DNA of 7,068 nt from UBA3210 sp963648895 (lineage in GTDB: Bacteria; Bacillota_I; Bacilli_A; RFN20; CAG-449): NCBI GenBank assembly GCA_963648895.1, contig CAVJGK010000075.1, positions 1 through 7,068 on the forward strand, in the 5' to 3' direction. A model generated the notes under the pieces. It did no database searches. It saw nothing but the letters and a program-made list of their open reading frames with translations, and was not told the origin of the DNA. A program made the position numbers and the translations under genes. Position 1 is the first letter of the stretch. Every line of letters begins with the position of its first letter. Shown in pieces: positions 4,844 through 7,068 of this stretch.

Positions 4844-7068
4844 ATGAAAAAGAAAATAGGAATTATAACTTTAATTTTATCAGTATTGTTTATAGGCGGT
4901 ATATCAGTTCTTGCCTACTTTAATCTAACTACAAGTAGTAATAATATAACTATAAGTAAAGACTTAAATGGTGATATTATTGAAATTGAATCATTTGATT
5001 CTTTAGTTACATATGCAAAAAATGAAACATACAATAATTCAAGTGAATCAAGTACTATAGATGATAATTCTCAAAATAGAAAAGCATTAAAGTTTAAAAA
5101 TGATATAGTTTTATATAATGATTTATATATAACTACTGACACAAATTTAGATCTTGCCGGATATAACTTATATTTGAATGGATATAAGTTAATATATAAT
5201 AATAAGTTTTACGGAACTTTCCAAATTTATTCAAGTAAAGAAGGTTCAAATATTATACCTGAACAAGTAATAGTATCTACATCGGATGATACTACTACTT
5301 ATACTGATAGAACTGATGCAAACGAAGGTTATATTGAAATATATACTCCAAATGCTGTAGTTACTACTAATAAAAATATTTCTTGTAAAATATTAAATAA
5401 TTATGCAAGTAGTACAAAAGCAGAAGAAACAAAGGGACTATCAGATTATATTAAAGTAGTTTCAAGTTCAAATTTATATTTAGCATATGATGCTTTCAAA
5501 TTAATATCTGAAAAGTTACTTACTTATACCGATGAAAGAGTAGCGAATATAGATTTAACTACTCTTTCATCTAATAAAAAAATCACTACTAATGATAATG
5601 TTTCTACATTTGATTCTTCATTATTTATTCCAAATCGTGTAGTTAATAATGTTTGTTACTGCGCATATAGTGATAATAAACATACTTCTTGTGCATTTGC
5701 AAATGGTTCACTTGATTTACCATTTACTTATTACAATTATTCAAATATATCTATAGAATACGAATCTAGTAATGATGATATACTTTCTAATTTAGGTATA
5801 ATTACTCTGCCTGATGGCGAAGATGATGTAACACTTACTATTAATATTAAAATAGATGATAATGTTATTGCCACTAGTGATGTTGTTTTACATATTATAA
5901 ATCCTGATAATAACGAAGCTTCAGAAAAACAAGCTCAAACTTTAGTCTTAGAAACACTAAAGAAATATTATAATAGTGAATCTAATTTATATAGATTAGA
6001 TCATGATTTAATATTGCCTAAGAAAATTGGTGAGTCTACTATAACTTATACTCCATATGTTAGAAGTAGTGATAGTGATGCAACAACAATTTTTGACGGA
6101 GATGTAACAACATATAAAGCTATATCATCTAACTCTTATATTAAAGATGTTGACGGAGATACACCTAAAAATTATGTATTATTATCTCCTAATAGTTCTT
6201 TAAAAGCTCTACAAATAAAGATTAATACAGATACTGATACAACCGGATTAACTTTATATGTAAAGGCCGCATGTGTTGATACTGTTATATCAAATGAATC
6301 TACATTAGCTAAGAATTTACTTAACGAATGGTATGGTGGTAAGATTACCATTTACAAAACAGATAATAATTATTCAAATCAAGAATTATATTCTCTAAAT
6401 GATATTGATACTACTTTATATCCTAATATTACAAGTCTACATTATAAATTGACAAATGATTCTAATAGATTATATACGCTAACTGATTCTACTGATACAG
6501 AAAAAGGATTACTTGAAGTTACAAGTGGTAAAACACCGGAAATTTATATTCAAGATGTATTATTAACTTGTGTATTTGTAATTAATGGGAAAGATATATC
6601 TATTGATTTAAGTATTGAAGTTAAACAAGGTAGCGATGAAACTATTAGTTCATTCATGCCATATTATTATTACTATAGTGATTATGTAAAAAATAATACT
6701 AATAATTATGTAGATTTCGATATAGAAATTCCTCTAGCCTATAGTACTACAGGTCCTATCGTATTATTTGACTTTGTAACACTAACTAGTGCTTATAAAG
6801 ATCCAGGAGAAGAAACAGGTACTACATATGATAGTAGTGTAATTAATCAAACTAGTGCTATTAGAGTTAAATTATATTATAATAAAAATTCTTATTTGTT
6901 AGATGCGCCTGAAAAAGGCAAATCATATAAAGATATTTTTGATAAATATTTAACAGATAATAACATATCTTTAAGTGACATTTTATCATATGGTGATGCC
7001 AAATGGATTATTGTATATAATCTTGAAAGTGTCGCAAACGAGAATCAAAGTATGGGTCTACTATATAA
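4844..7068 (+). CDS. Large exported Ig-like/beta-rich surface protein, 3'-truncated by window
   Basis: The frame is open from ATG 4844 to the window end (741 codons plus two bases, no stop), so the C-terminus is missing. The start is fixed by an in-frame TAA at 4820-4822, an AAAGGAGG site 10 bases upstream, and a signal sequence directly after it. Visible order: MKKK followed by a hydrophobic helix (residues 5-24) with a possible signal peptidase I site after V-L-A24; a strand-rich segment with the DLAGYNLYLNG motif typical of the first turns of beta-helix proteins (about 81-130); an unassigned region; a Cys/His cluster (C271, C273, H280, C283); an aBig-type Ig-like domain (290-352); a second Ig-like domain (about 530-594); then sequence parallel to gene 1. 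Residues ~480-741 are colinear with the start of gene 1 in this window, which implies tandem duplication. The role is inferred as a cell-surface or secreted binding protein. No enzyme motif is recognised, and no gene name can be given. Confidence 0.92.
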   Translation, partial: MKKKIGIITLILSVLFIGGISVLAYFNLTTSSNNITISKDLNGDIIEIESFDSLVTYAKNETYNNSSESSTIDDNSQNRKALKFKNDIVLYNDLYITTDTNLDLAGYNLYLNGYKLIYNNKFYGTFQIYSSKEGSNIIPEQVIVSTSDDTTTYTDRTDANEGYIEIYTPNAVVTTNKNISCKILNNYASSTKAEETKGLSDYIKVVSSSNLYLAYDAFKLISEKLLTYTDERVANIDLTTLSSNKKITTNDNVSTFDSSLFIPNRVVNNVCYCAYSDNKHTSCAFANGSLDLPFTYYNYSNISIEYESSNDDILSNLGIITLPDGEDDVTLTINIKIDDNVIATSDVVLHIINPDNNEASEKQAQTLVLETLKKYYNSESNLYRLDHDLILPKKIGESTITYTPYVRSSDSDATTIFDGDVTTYKAISSNSYIKDVDGDTPKNYVLLSPNSSLKALQIKINTDTDTTGLTLYVKAACVDTVISNESTLAKNLLNEWYGGKITIYKTDNNYSNQELYSLNDIDTTLYPNITSLHYKLTNDSNRLYTLTDSTDTEKGLLEVTSGKTPEIYIQDVLLTCVFVINGKDISIDLSIEVKQGSDETISSFMPYYYYYSDYVKNNTNNYVDFDIEIPLAYSTTGPIVLFDFVTLTSAYKDPGEETGTTYDSSVINQTSAIRVKLYYNKNSYLLDAPEKGKSYKDIFDKYLTDNNISLSDILSYGDAKWIIVYNLESVANENQSMGLLY
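4856..4915 (+). other. Signal peptide or N-terminal membrane anchor (gene 2)
   Basis: MKKK is followed by a hydrophobic run at residues 5-24 (IGIITLILSVLFIGGISVLA). V22-L23-A24 fits a signal peptidase I site, giving a mature start at Y25. There is no lipobox cysteine. An uncleaved anchor is also possible, which matters because no C-terminal anchor is seen in the paralogue. Confidence 0.85.
5084..5233 (+). other. Beta-helix-like strand segment (gene 2)
   Basis: Residues 81-130 alternate short strands and Asn/Gly turns: NDIVLYNDLYITTDTN, LDLAGYNLYLNGYKL. The 'DLxGYxLxLNGxxL' phrase is typical of the start of right-handed beta-helix (pectate-lyase-like) surface proteins. Only the first turns are recognisable. 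Confidence 0.45.
5711..5899 (+). other. aBig-type Ig-like domain (gene 2, first)
   Basis: Residues 290-352 read LDLPFTYY, ISIEYESSN, ILSNLGIITLP, TLTINIKIDD and VVLHII, which is the same plan as gene 1 residues 65-126. Tyr replaces the usual core Trp. The domain comes just after a Cys/His cluster at 5654-5692. Confidence 0.7.
6431..6625 (+). other. Ig-like domain (gene 2, second)
   Basis: Residues 530-594 begin TSLHYKLTND and close with LLTCVFVINGKD and LSIEVK. The closing part aligns with ITGYFTINNK and TITIKV in gene 1, and the following sequence stays parallel (SDETISSF against NHDTIFQY). The opening strand is diverged. Confidence 0.55.

Noticed and set aside
1..7068. Mycoplasma-type code (TGA = Trp), suggested by the extreme AT content
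   Set aside because: All tryptophans read are TGG, and no in-frame TGA occurs in either long frame.

Overview
The window is a fragment of a surface-protein locus from a very AT-rich, low-GC Gram-positive-type bacterium. It looks most like an uncultured gut Bacilli/Erysipelotrichia or RF39-like lineage, but this is inferred from style only. The clues are strong A/T preference at third codon positions, AGA as the main arginine codon, a strong AAAGGAGG ribosome binding site, and large exported proteins rich in Asn, Ser, Thr and Tyr. Tryptophan is always TGG and there is no in-frame TGA in about 2,300 codons, so the standard bacterial code applies rather than the Mycoplasma code.

Layout: two genes lie on the + strand and fill almost everything. 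Positions 1-4818 hold the 3' part (1605 codons) of a giant protein whose start is upstream of the window. After 25 bases carrying a strong Shine-Dalgarno and a small hairpin, positions 4844-7068 hold the 5' part (741 codons) of a second large protein whose end is beyond the window. No terminator, RNA gene, CRISPR array, mobile element or minus-strand gene was seen.

The two proteins appear to be tandem paralogues. The first ~345 residues visible in gene 1 run parallel to residues ~480-741 of gene 2, with the same order of elements. On that basis gene 1 lacks roughly 470-480 N-terminal residues here (full length about 2,080), and gene 2 probably continues well past the window. Gene 2 supplies the N-terminal end missing from gene 1: a basic, hydrophobic signal peptide or anchor, then beta-strand-rich sequence of beta-helix type, then bacterial Ig-like (aBig-type) domains. 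Gene 1 supplies the C-terminal end: Ig-like domains, a leucine-rich repeat region interrupted by a ~270-residue Trp/Tyr/Gly-rich insertion, and a final Ig-like fold that seems to be split by ~540 residues containing repeated Tyr-rich hairpin modules. Gene 1 ends on the last Ig strand with no LPxTG signal or C-terminal membrane helix.

Together they look like co-transcribed, cell-surface or secreted adhesin-like proteins related to the internalin/LRR-Ig style. No enzymatic active site was recognised, and the ligand is unknown. The most interesting points are the colinear paralogue pair, the domain-within-domain architecture, the repeated tail module, and the hairpin that covers the ribosome binding site of gene 2.
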